Below are positions 42,938 through 53,692 of a stretch of 64,000 nt of DNA, piece by piece. Origin of the DNA: Stichopus chloronotus (taxonomy: Eukaryota > Echinodermata > Holothuroidea > Aspidochirotida > Stichopodidae); contig CM037832.1 of assembly GCA_021234535.1 (NCBI GenBank), positions 38,575,929-38,639,928 on the forward strand, in the 5' to 3' direction. Position 1 is the stretch's first letter; each line of letters opens with the position of its first letter. Both the position numbers and the translations under genes were made by a program. The notes beneath the pieces were generated by a model. That model made no database searches. It had not been told where the DNA came from and saw only the letters and a program-made list of their open reading frames with translations.

Positions 42938-43910
42938 CCACGCTGCCGCTGCATATATTCTATAGACCTACTGTAGAATCAGTGTATGGCCATCTGAATC
43001 TACCCGATACTCTGGAGTGCATTCTTCCCAGGGTTTGTTGTTCCCCAATTTTCATATTATTTCAATGGTTGTCAATGAGTGCGAGGTTTCCTATCTGTAG
43101 GGTGTTCACGGAAATGTCACTGTAATTCATTGCAATTCTCAGGAACATTGAACCGCGGTAACATGGAACCCGGGAAACATCGAACCACCTGACCACGGAA
43201 ACATTGACCCTTGGAGACATCAAACTTGGGAACACCAAACCTCAGAAACATTGACATAGCCCCTGTACATCCAGGCTACGGGGATATATTTGTGAGGAGT
43301 GTATGTGATGTGATATTGTTCAGCTCTAGGGAATCGATATCGTTCTACATTTGTGTCATGCTACATAGTGACCAGCTGGACTATTGATTAAGAAACAGAG
43401 ATGGTTAATTGGCGGATAAGTGCCACCATGATACAGTATAGTAACTAGGTAGGCCTACATTTGGGTACATCACTTTAAATACACTAGAATTGCAAGTATG
43501 CTTCACTTTGCAGTTCTGCTTCATTGAGATTATTTATACATTTTTCATAAATCCTTTGCTTGATTTGACCATGGCTAACATTAAGTTTGAGGCCCCTGTG
43601 TAAGGAGCCTTTTGGAAAATTGCTTTTGAATTAAGATTGCAACATATACATAACATGTTGTAATTTAGGACTAACAGAAAGGATCAACTCGGAGGGACAC
43701 TGTCGAAAACAAAAACTGAAGATGAGATGGTCTTTAAGTAAAACCATGGACATGACCAATGATTTAGATGTGTCATGTGATTCAGTCTACAAATACATGA
43801 ATCACCTAAGGTTTGCAACAGACTGACCTGTGTAGCTACAATCTTGCCAACATTGAAGGGGGGCTTGGGGTGTCCCAAGGTATTTTGTCCAAGATTGTAG
43901 GTCTACATAC
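42938..43910. other. Intergenic or intronic DNA with a weak repeat
   Basis: A degenerate repeat of gaaacattgaacc units lies at about 43140-43260. Nothing else is recognised. Confidence 0.4.
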
Positions 43911-43997
43911 CTTGTTGTGCACATCTGAAGCCGGTCGCCATTGAAGAAAGCATCTCGGACCTCTGCGCAGAAAACCAACTGACTTGGAGTTCATCAT
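43911..43997 (-). CDS. Candidate first coding exon of the NAT-like gene
   Basis: On the minus strand, ATGATG at 43997 opens 29 codons with no stop and ends in AACAAG followed by a strong donor, GTATGT. The exon would join the exon at 40170 in phase 0. The DNA here is locally GC-richer and contains CpGs. The encoded residues (MMNSKSVGFLRRGPRC...) do not resemble a known NAT N-terminus, so it could instead be a 5' untranslated exon or belong to a different transcript. The intron would be 3.7 kb and would contain the 1.4-kb hAT element. Confidence 0.3.
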
Positions 43998-45256
43998 TAT
44001 GTTTACTCTGTAAGCTGTTTTAGATGGAGAATTGTTTCCAGCTACACTCAGTTGATCTCTGATGACATGAACTTACATCACCTCTAAAAGTGTATATCAT
44101 AGACTGTTATAAAAGCACACTTGCATTTGAATTAACATTCCAACATACACATAACATGCTCTAATTTCTGTCAAGTGCAATCTTCTTGACCTTTGTACTG
44201 CAGAACTACAACTTCAGTGGAAAACTAGTTCATGTATACAACACAATGGAATGCATAACTTCAAAGACATTTGAACACACGCCAGTGAGACACTGAAGCA
44301 TCCGTTCCCTGTGAAGAGACCTGTATAGACACGTATGATATACTGATATGCCTATGTACTGTACAATAGTTATTGAATGTTTGACATTGCAGTTGAATTC
44401 TTTGAAAGAATGCCAACCATTTCATATTTGATGTCAGCAGTTCATGTATATATATCAGCATACATCAGACTTTAATAAGCAGTAAGGCAGAATCAATGAT
44501 TGATGTGCAAATATCAAAGGTAACTGTCGCAAAGGGTAAAAAAAGAACTGTAAACTGGAAGAAAAAATAAATTCTGGGAAAGCTGTAAACACTTTTGAGG
44601 AGTCTAGAAATCTAGTACAAGAGTGCTTGGTAGAAGGTACAGTATATAGACGAAAGCTATGCAAATATCACCATTTCTCTTCATTTTTTTCCATCTGTGT
44701 AATATTTCCAGACATTACAAATAATGAAAGAATTTTCCATTTAAAAAAAGTTCTAAAGCAATAAAACGAAAATTTAAAGCAATTTGAAAAGGATTTACAT
44801 AAAGCCTGAACTTTTTTATCATTCAAGAAAAACAATGAATCAGTCTGCAGGATTTGAGGGCAGAGAACATCCTTCTTTCTTTAACTAAAATGAGAATCTG
44901 ACATTTTTAAGGGGGGGGGGGGGGGGGAGATGTTGGTCTGATAGGTGCAAGCTAGGGTATAGGGGATTAGGGTGTTTGTGAAATTTGGTATCAGGGTGGT
45001 GGACCAGATTGAAGGGTATAGTGTCTATCTTTGGAGGAACTTAATTACTTGCTCAAAATCAACACAGTACCTGGGATACCCCTCAGAATCCAACAACTCA
45101 CCCCTAGACATGCGGTGTTTCATACCATATCACCATCCTTTATGGACCTAAAACTGTTGAACAATTTCTGCTGTTTTACTGTATGCTACCCATAGAGCTG
45201 AACCTTCCATCTCATATGTTTTTTTGTTTTTTTTTTTTCCCTTTTCCAATCATCAG
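43998..45256. other. Intergenic or intronic DNA
   Basis: No gene recognised. A run of about 17 G lies near 44911-44928. It ends in a long pyrimidine tract and catcag, the acceptor of the anoctamin exon at 45257. No upstream anoctamin exon is seen here. Confidence 0.5.
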
Positions 45257-45472
45257 TATCTGGGGACGCGCCTCATAATCCAACAATTCATCGAGCAGTT
45301 TCTGGAGACGGCTCTGCCGTACCTTGTCTTGAGATTCTGGAGAGGACACAAGGAGCTGAATGGAGATGTGGCACTGTCTAAGAAGAATGATGAGGAGAAT
45401 GCAAATCTGAATGATGATTTGGATACCAGCAAGCTGATGGCAGAGGAACAGGGCAAGATGGACATATATCCA
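45257..45472 (+). CDS. ANO10-like: Anoctamin-10-like protein, internal exon (72 codons)
   Basis: Acceptor ttccaatcatcag and donor GTGAGA, phase 0 on both sides. It begins YLGTRLIIQQFIEQFLETAL, then PYLVLRFWRGHKE, and ends in an acidic, Asp/Glu/Asn-rich linker (to GKMDIYP). This matches the membrane helix and following cytosolic loop that precede the conserved GT-F/Y-DDYLE segment in ANO10. Together with the next exon it gives 136 continuous residues of the family. A frame continuing past the donor (to 45550) adds only lysine-rich intron translation. Confidence 0.85.
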
Positions 45473-46916
45473 GTGAGACCAAAAAAAAAAGAAATTAAAA
45501 GTGGAAACATTGATTTCATCTCCCCATGTTTCAATTGTGTAAAGTTGTAAAGACTAACCAGGATGGCTCTATAAGCTGTTTCAGAGTTTTATGTCACTAA
45601 GCACTAGACTATGTTCAAATATGTCTGTGTTTATTTTTTTATTGGGGGGGGGGGTGGGGGAGTTCGTTGTTAATTGTCCTTTGAAAGAAACTTTATGAAG
45701 CTAGACAGAAGTGTGAAAATTATAGACGTATCCAAATTTTTATTTCTTTTGAATTTCGTGCATCTGCTGTTCTGCAAAGTTAAAATCACATTTAAAACAT
45801 GCACTTGTCATCCATATTTAGCATATATAATGATACTAGGATTGGCCATTGTCTGCAGAAAGTGTACAGTACATCTGTTTGTCTAACTACCTGTCTGTCT
45901 GTTCATCTGTCCATCCATCTGTCCGTCAACCTGTTACATGATGAGGAACATCTTCTTGCCGTTCAGATTTGCTTTACAAATTCAGACTGGGGTTTTCCTA
46001 TTGAGATTACAGTTAAATGGAAAGGTGTCATTATGATCTAACATTTGTACAGCAATCTGAAACAGTTGGAGTTTTAGATGCAAAGAAGTAACAACATTCA
46101 ACAATATTCTGTGTTTCTAATCATATCCATCACAGGGGTCAGGCAGGTGTGATTGTGTCAGAAAGTTAGGATAGCAAATATGTTCATTCACCACCGATAA
46201 ATCAGACTACGCAGGAGACAAGGTTCAAATATCAAGCAAAAGATTACATCAAATCGGCTATGTGCACACAGTTTCTCCAGCTTGGTAAATAAAACTGATC
46301 CAGTGCAAGCTGCAGAGGTGTTCAACAAGTGAAGTTAAATTTAGTGTTGTAGTTAGGATATGTCCCAAGTAAGGGGGAGGAGAGGCAAAAGTATGTTGGG
46401 AGGAATGACATGAGGGGTGTAAGCCAATCTGAGCCTGTCTATGGGGGTGTCCTCTGACGTGATAAACCTGGTGACTGATCAGCGTCCTGAGAGAATGGTC
46501 TAAGGGGAGTGGCTCTCTCCCCGTTTGAAAATTTTGTTTATGTCGGGTGGACTAGATGGAAAATTGTGCAAATTTCGTTGCAAGATTTGAACTGAATATA
46601 TAGCCAGAAATTTTTACTTTTCAGATGGAAAATTAAGTATTTTGCATTTACCATCATTGTTGCTGCACCACTAGTCAAAGGTCACCTACTGGATGAAATT
46701 TTTTAGGCCACTTTGTGAAAACATCATGCAGACTTGCTGGCTTTTCCAAAACTCATCCATCGGAAATGTCCATTTGTAGTATGGACTACCACATAGTTAG
46801 TCCTCTTGCTTATATTGTCGTTGCCGTCTCTCATTTAAATGGCTTTGGTTTTGCGGAAAATTTGATGACTTCATTACCTTATTGTTTTTACCAATTTCCT
46901 TATTTGTCTTTACTAG
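45473..46916 (+). other. Anoctamin intron
   Basis: A GT-AG intron with a poly-G run near 45645-45660 and a degenerate ctgtctgtctg/catctgtcc stretch at about 45880-45930. No coding sequence recognised. Confidence 0.7.
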
Positions 46917-47108
46917 GGGACATTTGATGACTACTTGGAGCTCTTTCTTCAGTTTGGCTACGTCTTCCTGTTCTCAGCCGTTTATCCATTGGCTGCCGTC
47001 TTTGCCTTACTGAATAATGTCATCGAAGTCAAGAGTGATGCCTTCAAGCTTACTAAAGTCTGCAGGAGACCTTTTGGACAGGCAGTGGCTGACATAGGAA
47101 CATGGCAG
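46917..47108 (+). CDS. ANO10-like: Anoctamin-10-like protein, internal exon (64 codons) without a GT donor
   Basis: Acceptor gtctttactag, phase 0. It encodes [45 protein letters not shown] and [15 protein letters not shown], the best conserved stretch of the ANO10 branch (helix pair and the Ca-site-proximal E/D region). The family exon should end after GTWQ, but the next bases are gcgagc, so the donor there would be GC. A GT occurs nine bases on (AGG|GTTTCA), which would add Ala-Ser-Arg in frame. A transposon-like end (CAGGG) begins at 47114. The expected next residues VTFEIMG are found only at 5594. Confidence 0.85.
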
Positions 47109-47113
47109 GCGAG

Positions 47114-48289
47114 CAGGGTTTCAGTCGGAGGGTTGCGACTCAGGGATTCTTAAGCAACTGAAAATGGTTGTCCGAAGGACAACCAGCTACAAAAATTTGG
47201 TTGTCCTCCCAAAAATTTGGTCATCCTCCACAACGGAGATATAAAAACAAGAAATGTGCAAAATGTGTATTTTGCACAGTCAAGACCATGTTTTTATTTG
47301 TCTTTCTTATACAGGTTGAAACTTTCCACAGTTAAATTATACTACTGACTTGTAACTTAAAAGTAATGCTCAGGGTTTATTCAAAGGGAAGGGGGGGGGG
47401 ACTTCCAGAAGGAGGCTGGTAAAATTCCACCTTTTCACTTCGATAATAAAAAAAAATGTCATTATCTAGAATCACTGATGCTGTAAAGTATATATCATAT
47501 AGAAGAAAATCTCTGTGTAATATAATGTATGTTTCAAATCAAAATATGATACATTACTAATCTTGAAGGGTGCTATCACTATTTAGAAAATTCATTCCTT
47601 TTGAATCAAAATCTGACAGTACGCGTGAAGTGTCTATTGAAAACACACCATCTGAGTGGCTTATCTGAATTTGCTTCAACTGTCAACTCATTCCACTCTC
47701 TTTTCCAAGGACTTTTTTTTTTCACCTAGCGTGAGAACTTAATCCCGTGGAAATCAAACAATTCTAAAAATTTTTTCACCCCTATGTTGGAACAATCCAT
47801 TTTGTTAATCTCAAATACACTGTGGGCCAGCAGGAAAATTCTGCACTGTGATTGGTTGAATTACGTACTACTTGGACTAGCCCAAATTATGGAGGTTAAA
47901 AAACTCCATGAAACTTAACAATATATGTACCAGCTCTCCATGCAGTGGCACATATGGCCGAATTCTTCGACTGCTAGTCATCTATCTGGTACTTGCTGTG
48001 TACAGTATGTGCATGTCTGGTACAGTAAAATCAGTTGAAACATGATGGTACACTGAGGCTGTTTGTTTGGCGTTTTACGTCCCATGGATTTCAGGTTGTT
48101 TTGGCGGTTTTTCGTGAAAGAAAACAGATGTTTTGGAATGGAGTTCATGCATGTTAAATATTTTGGTTGCATCTCAGTGTTGAGTTGTACGCATTGTGTC
48201 ACAATATAAATGACCAGGGGTAAAATTTGGTAGTGAAAAGGACAACCTGAGGTAGTAACTTTGGTCGTCCTACAGAAATTTCATCCCTG
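47114..48289. mobile_element. Possible hAT-like element next to the anoctamin donor site
   Basis: The left edge is cagggtttcag (or cagggattctt at 47141); the right edge, read inverted, is cagggatgaaatttctgtag. Sub-repeats ttggttgtcc / ttggtcgtcc occur near both ends in inverted orientation, as in hAT elements. No 8-bp target duplication could be matched (caggcgag versus cagctaca), so boundaries and class are uncertain. Confidence 0.4.
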
Positions 48290-50134
48290 CAGCTACATAA
48301 AAAGGGACAAACAAGATGATGCATCAAGAAACTGATCTACCAAAACAGAGGTGAAATGTAACATTTATCGATACTTGTCTATCTTTGAAAAACCACTTCG
48401 TTCCCAATAATTTTTATATGGCAGTTTTTGCTAATAAAAGTTGCAAATGTCAGTTCTCGTTGGTCAGAAATCCCAAAAACTACCTGGTTTGGTTATTTAC
48501 AGGCCACTGACTTACCTGTCTCAATGCAAAACAATTGCACTCCCATTTACCATGCTGGTGAAGCTAAATACACATTAGTGTAACAACTCAGTTCTGTAGG
48601 TATGTGTACATGATATGTGTTAGTCATAATTCTGTTTCTCTGTACATAAATATACACATAAGCATATCTCTCTAGTTACACTATATCATAAAGACGTTGT
48701 ACCATGTGAATGAATGAAGTAGAATGTGCTGTTAGGCCAACTCACTATGAAAAGAACATCCGCAGAGACAGCAGCACCGAGAACGTCTGTAGTCACCTAA
48801 GTGTGACGACCAACTGCACTATAAGGTCGCGTCCTGCAACCCCTCCCCCCCCCCCCGGAGAAAGGAGGAATGTGAGAAGGTAATAAGTGTGTCATTCACA
48901 TGTAGTCAAAGCAGTAACTGTTTGGATATTTTCTTCACATGCCAGTCTCAACACAAGAATTGAACCGAATAGCATTAGTTCAGTGATGGGAGGTCCGAGG
49001 AACTAGACCTACTTCTGGCATTCCCGACACCCTATGTCCAAATGCTCACTCAGCTGCCAGTGTGTCAGTCACGGAGCACTTAGCAAAAGTGGTCAGAGTT
49101 TTTCATGTCCAGCCTTCGTGAACCTTTCCATGGGGATTCCTGCAAACAGACAGAAGAGGTTGCCTCTGCCCTCATATAGTGGACTCTGACTCCCACCCCC
49201 CACCTCCCTGTGACATGAAGGGTGATGATTCCCACCAGCCATCTTGAGATTTTGTGTTTTGGTAAAGTTGAGTATGAGTTCCCGGGAGGATGAAGATACT
49301 CTGAGATTCCCGAAGGTTTCCTGTTTTTTTTAAATACCATTTAAGGACTTGGTCGTATCCACGGATCCATGACCCCTTGCTGCTTAGCCTTGCCATAAGC
49401 AAGCAATATAGCCTCGACCTCTGTCTCACCTTTTGGAAACATCTCTTTGTTGTCCTTTTTGATCCCCCTTTGCTGGTGTGGGAAGGTAGACTGAAGGTGA
49501 AAGTTCAGCTTGATTTAAGGGTCTCTTGCCTTGAAACCTTTTCTTGCCTGCATCTTCTAGCCTTTGTGAGCTTTCTCTGATTGGCATCCCTGAAGGTTCC
49601 AGCATTTGTGTCTTGTTTCACTCTTTCTTGAACTTTAATCTTTGAAGGATTGCGCTTATCGCAAGGGTAGTGCTAACCACACATTTAAAACGGTGGAAGC
49701 ACTCTGAGTTCAGTGGAATGTCTGGGAGGAGCCAAGCTACCAGTTTGACCGTGGTCATTTGTTTTGATGTTGCCCTTTGTCTGAAGTGAATTATCGTGTG
49801 CTTCAGATTCTGCCAGCTTTAGATGCTCAGCATGGAGAAAGTGCGGGTACTGCCCCGCAAGTTTCTGGAGGATTCAGTCAGATTCTGCCTCTCAAGCACC
49901 TCCTTGGCAGTCATGTTCCTCTTCTAGGTTCTCTGTATCCTCTTAATCAGATAGGGGCGCTTGGCAATATAGAGTGTCTTCTCAGTGCAGAGAGGATTCG
50001 TCTCTCTGTTGCCTGTTAACAGAGGTAATCCATGGAACCAGTTCTGGAGCTGGGGTTGTGACGTTGGATGCAGTGTAGTTTAGGTGCTCAAGGCTGGTGC
50101 ATCCATGTCAAAGTCAGTGCCCTCTTTTTGATTC
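48290..50134. other. Intronic or intergenic DNA, composition change at 49 kb
   Basis: AT-rich to about 49 kb with a poly-C run at 48844-48856. From about 49070 to 50050 the DNA is GC-richer, with minus-strand frames (49080-49340, 49172-49429) and a plus-strand frame (49777-50019) of protein-like composition. No family is recognised, and none has convincing splice sites. Confidence 0.35.
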
Positions 50135-51710
50135 CCTGCCATAGGCAGGGGAATCTATGCAGTCCTGATGTCGTGTGTGTGTATGTATGTGTGTGTGTAT
50201 GTGTGGGTGAGCGTGTGTGCGTGTGTATGCGTGTGTGTGTGTGACGGTTGCTCGTAAACACTCTATCTCAAGAAGGGTAACTCTGAGTAATTTCATTTTT
50301 GGCATGTAGGTTGCCCATATTGAGTAGATGATCTCTATTGTTTTTGGTGTCCAAATCTTGCATATTAATGAGGTTATGGGGTAAAACATAGAAAATGTTA
50401 AAACTGCCATAGTTCCTTATCCGTGGGTCAGATTTGTTTTAAACTTGATAAGGTTGTCTGTTATTAACAGGTTCATGACCCTGTGAAATTTAATGCTTAT
50501 CAATAGAGAGGAAGGGATAATTTTTCATTATAAAACAATAATAATAGCCTAAACACCATTATTGTGGTCATTATAAACTACCGTACAAATGCATATGTGG
50601 TAAATTGGGCAAAATTACTGTTGGCAGTTGTTGATTCCATGTCGCACACAGTTAACTCAATGGGATTTAAGGCTACAGTACTGCATTTGTAACTTAGTGA
50701 GTAACTTCTAGTGTGAGGGGCTCCAATAAGTTGTCCAGAGAGATAGTCGTGGTATGGGACGTCATGGGGTCAGATAGACAAGCATGCAATGGAATGTTAA
50801 TGGGCGTATGAAAAAAAATGAAGAAAAATAAAAAACCATGTGTTCTGTCATTTATTTGGATAATATTAATATCCAGAGGAACAGCTGGTAGCAGAACAAG
50901 GTTTCTTAACAATCAAATTGGAGTGCTTTCAATCATATTTCACAATGTCGGAAAAGATGGAGGAAGCAAAAATATTGAGGAGGAATCATAACTTAGGGTC
51001 AACTACGAGGACTTTGAGTGTGTTAAAAGCTACTTGTAACAACGAAGAAATTATCGCAGAGTGGATAAAGGAAAATTTGCAAAAGGCAGAGCGCCAATTT
51101 GAGGCAATGGAAGAGGTTCGTGCTGATCTGGCTGGGCTGTTGTCTGATGAAGCATTTGAGCAAGCAGAAAGCTGGATGTTGGAATGCCAAAAGCATTATA
51201 CTGAGGAGAGGGAGGAAGCATTGAAAAAGTTAAAGGAGGAAATTGAGTTTCAAATTAGCGTTGGAATTACCTAAGGCAGAAATTCCACCATACGATGGAG
51301 ACCCAAGAACATTCTGGTCATTTACAAAGAATTTTGAGGTAAATATGGCAGACACGCTGAGTTCAGATGAGGTAAGGTTGAGTTATTTGATTCAACTAAC
51401 AACAGGCAAGACTAGAAGCAGCATTGATCGCTGTGTGTTTCTTGGAGCTCAGAGATAATGTTGACATACTCATACTGTACTTGATGTGTGGGTTGTATGG
51501 CCTGGGTAGGTGATCCCTATTGCTTTTGGTGGACGTCAAATGTCGCGGTCATTTTAGGTCACCAAAAGAAAGGTCATTTTGGGTTAAAGGCTTGTGGTGT
51601 ATCAAGAAAAATAATTGCAGTTGATCTTATACTTGTCACGTGAATAATTCATGTTTGTTGTAATATAACCATGTAGCAAGGAATCACAAAGCCTTTTGGC
51701 TTTCTGGTTC
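50135..51710 (+). mobile_element. Repeat element with BEL/Pao-like gag fragment, copy 2
   Basis: Reverse complement of 25209-26792. It starts with the ccctgccataggcaggg hairpin, then a GT/GC microsatellite (about 50172-50245), a module with cggttgctcgtaaacactct, the shared palindromic AT-rich block, the gag fragment and a module near 51505, and ends at ggctttctggt. The interior near 50600-50690 differs from copy 1. Confidence 0.75.
50945..51458 (+). pseudogene. BEL/Pao-like gag fragment (copy 2)
   Basis: From ATG 50945 (in the longer frame starting at 50918) a 110-codon, strongly charged, probably coiled-coil region runs to a stop at 51274. The continuation is in another frame (51243-51458): LPKAEIPPYDGDPRTFWSF, NFEVNMADTLSSDEVRLSYL and IQLTTGKTRSSIDRC. 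These are the landmarks of the BEL/Pao gag domain (DUF1759). A single frame change separates the parts, and no zinc knuckle, protease or pol follows, so it is a truncated relic. Confidence 0.7.
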
Positions 51711-52019
51711 CCCTCAAGGAGTGGAGTTAGCAGACCTCTAAGTTTCCAAAGCCAGGCTGGTTCTTTGTCACCTCGATGACCTCAAGCACCTGCCCCTTTC
51801 CTCTGATTCAGATTGTGAACTTAATGCTTTTTCTTTTTGTTGTGGGTCTTCTTGGGGATCTCAGATGGAACAAGGAATGAGACCGTGATCCAGAAAAGTT
51901 TAAGGCTGTGGAAGTTGGTGCAGGGAGTTGATCCAACTAGGCTTGGAATTTATTTCTTTGTTGCATAAGCCGACTCCAGCTTTGTCCTGTCCGGATGGCA
52001 CGGAATCGCCACAAATTGT
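51711..52019. other. Unassigned, GC-richer DNA
   Basis: Sequence between the gag-carrying repeat and the DIRS fragment. No coding sequence is recognised on either strand. Confidence 0.35.
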
Positions 52020-52201
52020 GCACACGTTCTTGTGCGAACAAGACCTGAATTCCCAGCGCGTACTCCCTCACCTCATATAACCTATGCATTACCGTATTGA
52101 CCATGGTCTAGCATCTGGCAATTTGTGTGTGTGTGTATCTGGTCACCGCCCTTCCGTAATTGCCAGCCTTTTGGTCTGCCAGTGAAGTTCTTACACTGCG
52201 T
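52020..52201 (-). mobile_element. DIRS terminal fragment, inverted relative to the left-end element
   Basis: Its reverse complement matches 4665-4775 (including the CA run and ggtcaccgcccttccg) and then the ggagtacgcgctgggaattc segment of 4331-4350. Thus it joins pieces that are separated in the left-end element. It runs into the assembly gap. Confidence 0.7.
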
Positions 52202-52301
52202 NNNNNNNNNNNNNNNNNNNNNNNNNNNNNNNNNNNNNNNNNNNNNNNNNNNNNNNNNNNNNNNNNNNNNNNNNNNNNNNNNNNNNNNNNNNNNNNNNNN
52301 N
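52202..52301. other. Assembly gap of 100 N
   Basis: Exactly 100 unknown bases, the usual placeholder for a scaffold join of unknown size. Order and orientation across it rest on outside evidence. Confidence 1.
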
Positions 52302-52410
52302 CAGGCCAAGTCCACCGCCAGACCAATTGACTAGACCAGCCAAAACCAGGTAATCCAAGGTGACCACATCCAAGGTAGACGATCCAGGGTTATTTCCTCG
52401 GTTTTTCACA

Positions 52411-52473
52411 GACCACCATGTAGAATATGCCGACCACCATGTAGAATATGCCGACCACCATGTAGAATATGGG
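52411..52473. repeat. 21-bp tandem repeat, three copies
   Basis: Three consecutive units of gaccaccatgtagaatatgc plus one base; the third ends in ggg instead of gcc. Confidence 0.95.
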
Positions 52474-53582
52474 GGGTTTAGGGGTTCACAGTCGTGGATA
52501 TTTCTGCCCCAGCGACGGATGTTTAACGTAACGAGAGAGACGTCAGATTCAGAACCAAGATTTAACGATTAGAGTTCCATTTATTGATGATTAGACTGGC
52601 ACATAAATTAACGAGAATTAAATTGACGATGATGATTAAAATTGAAAGAAAGTTACATGACGTTGACAAAGAAGAGATACGATGACACAGGCCTTCATGA
52701 TACAGGAGAAAGCACGACGTGTACGGTTTGATGTCCAGAGAGCCAGTGTCAGCGGCATGGCGAGGTCGATGGATATCGACCCACGCCGAACTACTAAGGA
52801 TCACGGGATAGATTTTTACATTAACCAATCACAGGTCAAATGGTTGACCTACGTAATGGAATGAGGCGGTTGCCATCCGTGATCTACCAATCACGAAAGG
52901 ATTGCGCAATCTTTCTGAGAACAGGGTCTAAGTTTACTATTTTTAATGTGTTGTATTGTCTAATCTGACTGTCTGAGGGAAATAAAGAAAAAGTTAAACA
53001 AATCTGGGGTAAACACCGGAAGACTGAACTTTGTACGACCTTTTGCGTACGGTGTGGTAGAATGACCATCTCTATACACCATTAGTTTCGTCTCTTCTAT
53101 TCACTTGTCTTTTTAAGAAGCGTCATCAATTACTCAAACGTTAAAATAGGACACTCTCTAGAGGATGACAATTTGAGAGATTTGCAAAAGCGTGGCTTAT
53201 CGACGAGAAATTAGGGTCGGCATGTAACTTCCATGGAGTGGATGAAAGGTCAGGTGGTGGTCAACATCCTTTTACATGCTTTTTAGATACAATTACAACA
53301 ATTGCTGGAAGACTAAGTCGAGCGCCACCATTATCGGTTGGTGCTCAGCTTAGCACAAAATTTTGTTCAGTGGGTACAAATAGTGTAGACTCATCTTACA
53401 TGAATTTGGCCCTAACCCCGGGGGCTATTAAGTGACACTGCGAACACGTAACAAAATAAGGGGCGTGGTATCCAAAGGCTAATTTTTCTCCTTTATTTCA
53501 CATACAACCCGACACGTCGATACGTGACTCGTGATGCGGTTCACTAAATGCGAGAGAAAGAATACAAGAAATATTAATCATA
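52474..53582. other. Intergenic DNA, nothing recognised
   Basis: Short open frames at 52682-52864 and 53238-53435 match no family. Base composition is a little higher in CpG than elsewhere, so this may be part of an unidentified repeat. Confidence 0.35.
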
Positions 53583-53692
53583 TATACGAAACATACAAAA
53601 TTAGTAAACTCTATCAAATATGCGAGACATACAAAAATAGTAAACTCTATCAAATATATGAAACATACAAAAATAATTAACTCTTTCAAATG
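53583..53692. repeat. Minisatellite, unit about 40 bp, three copies
   Basis: Three imperfect units with the core gaaacatacaaaaatagtaa followed by actctatcaaata. Confidence 0.85.

Noticed and set aside
44911..44928. Poly-G run as a G-quadruplex regulatory element
   Set aside because: A single homopolymer run of this kind is common in this DNA (also near 40312, 45645, 47392) and is prone to sequencing error.
47106..48297. 8-bp target duplication for the hAT-like element at 47114-48289
   Set aside because: The flanks caggcgag and cagctaca share only three leading bases, so no duplication is claimed.
49777..50019. 80-codon plus-strand frame as a gene
   Set aside because: Protein-like composition but no recognised family, no clear acceptor or donor, and the opposite strand is equally open.
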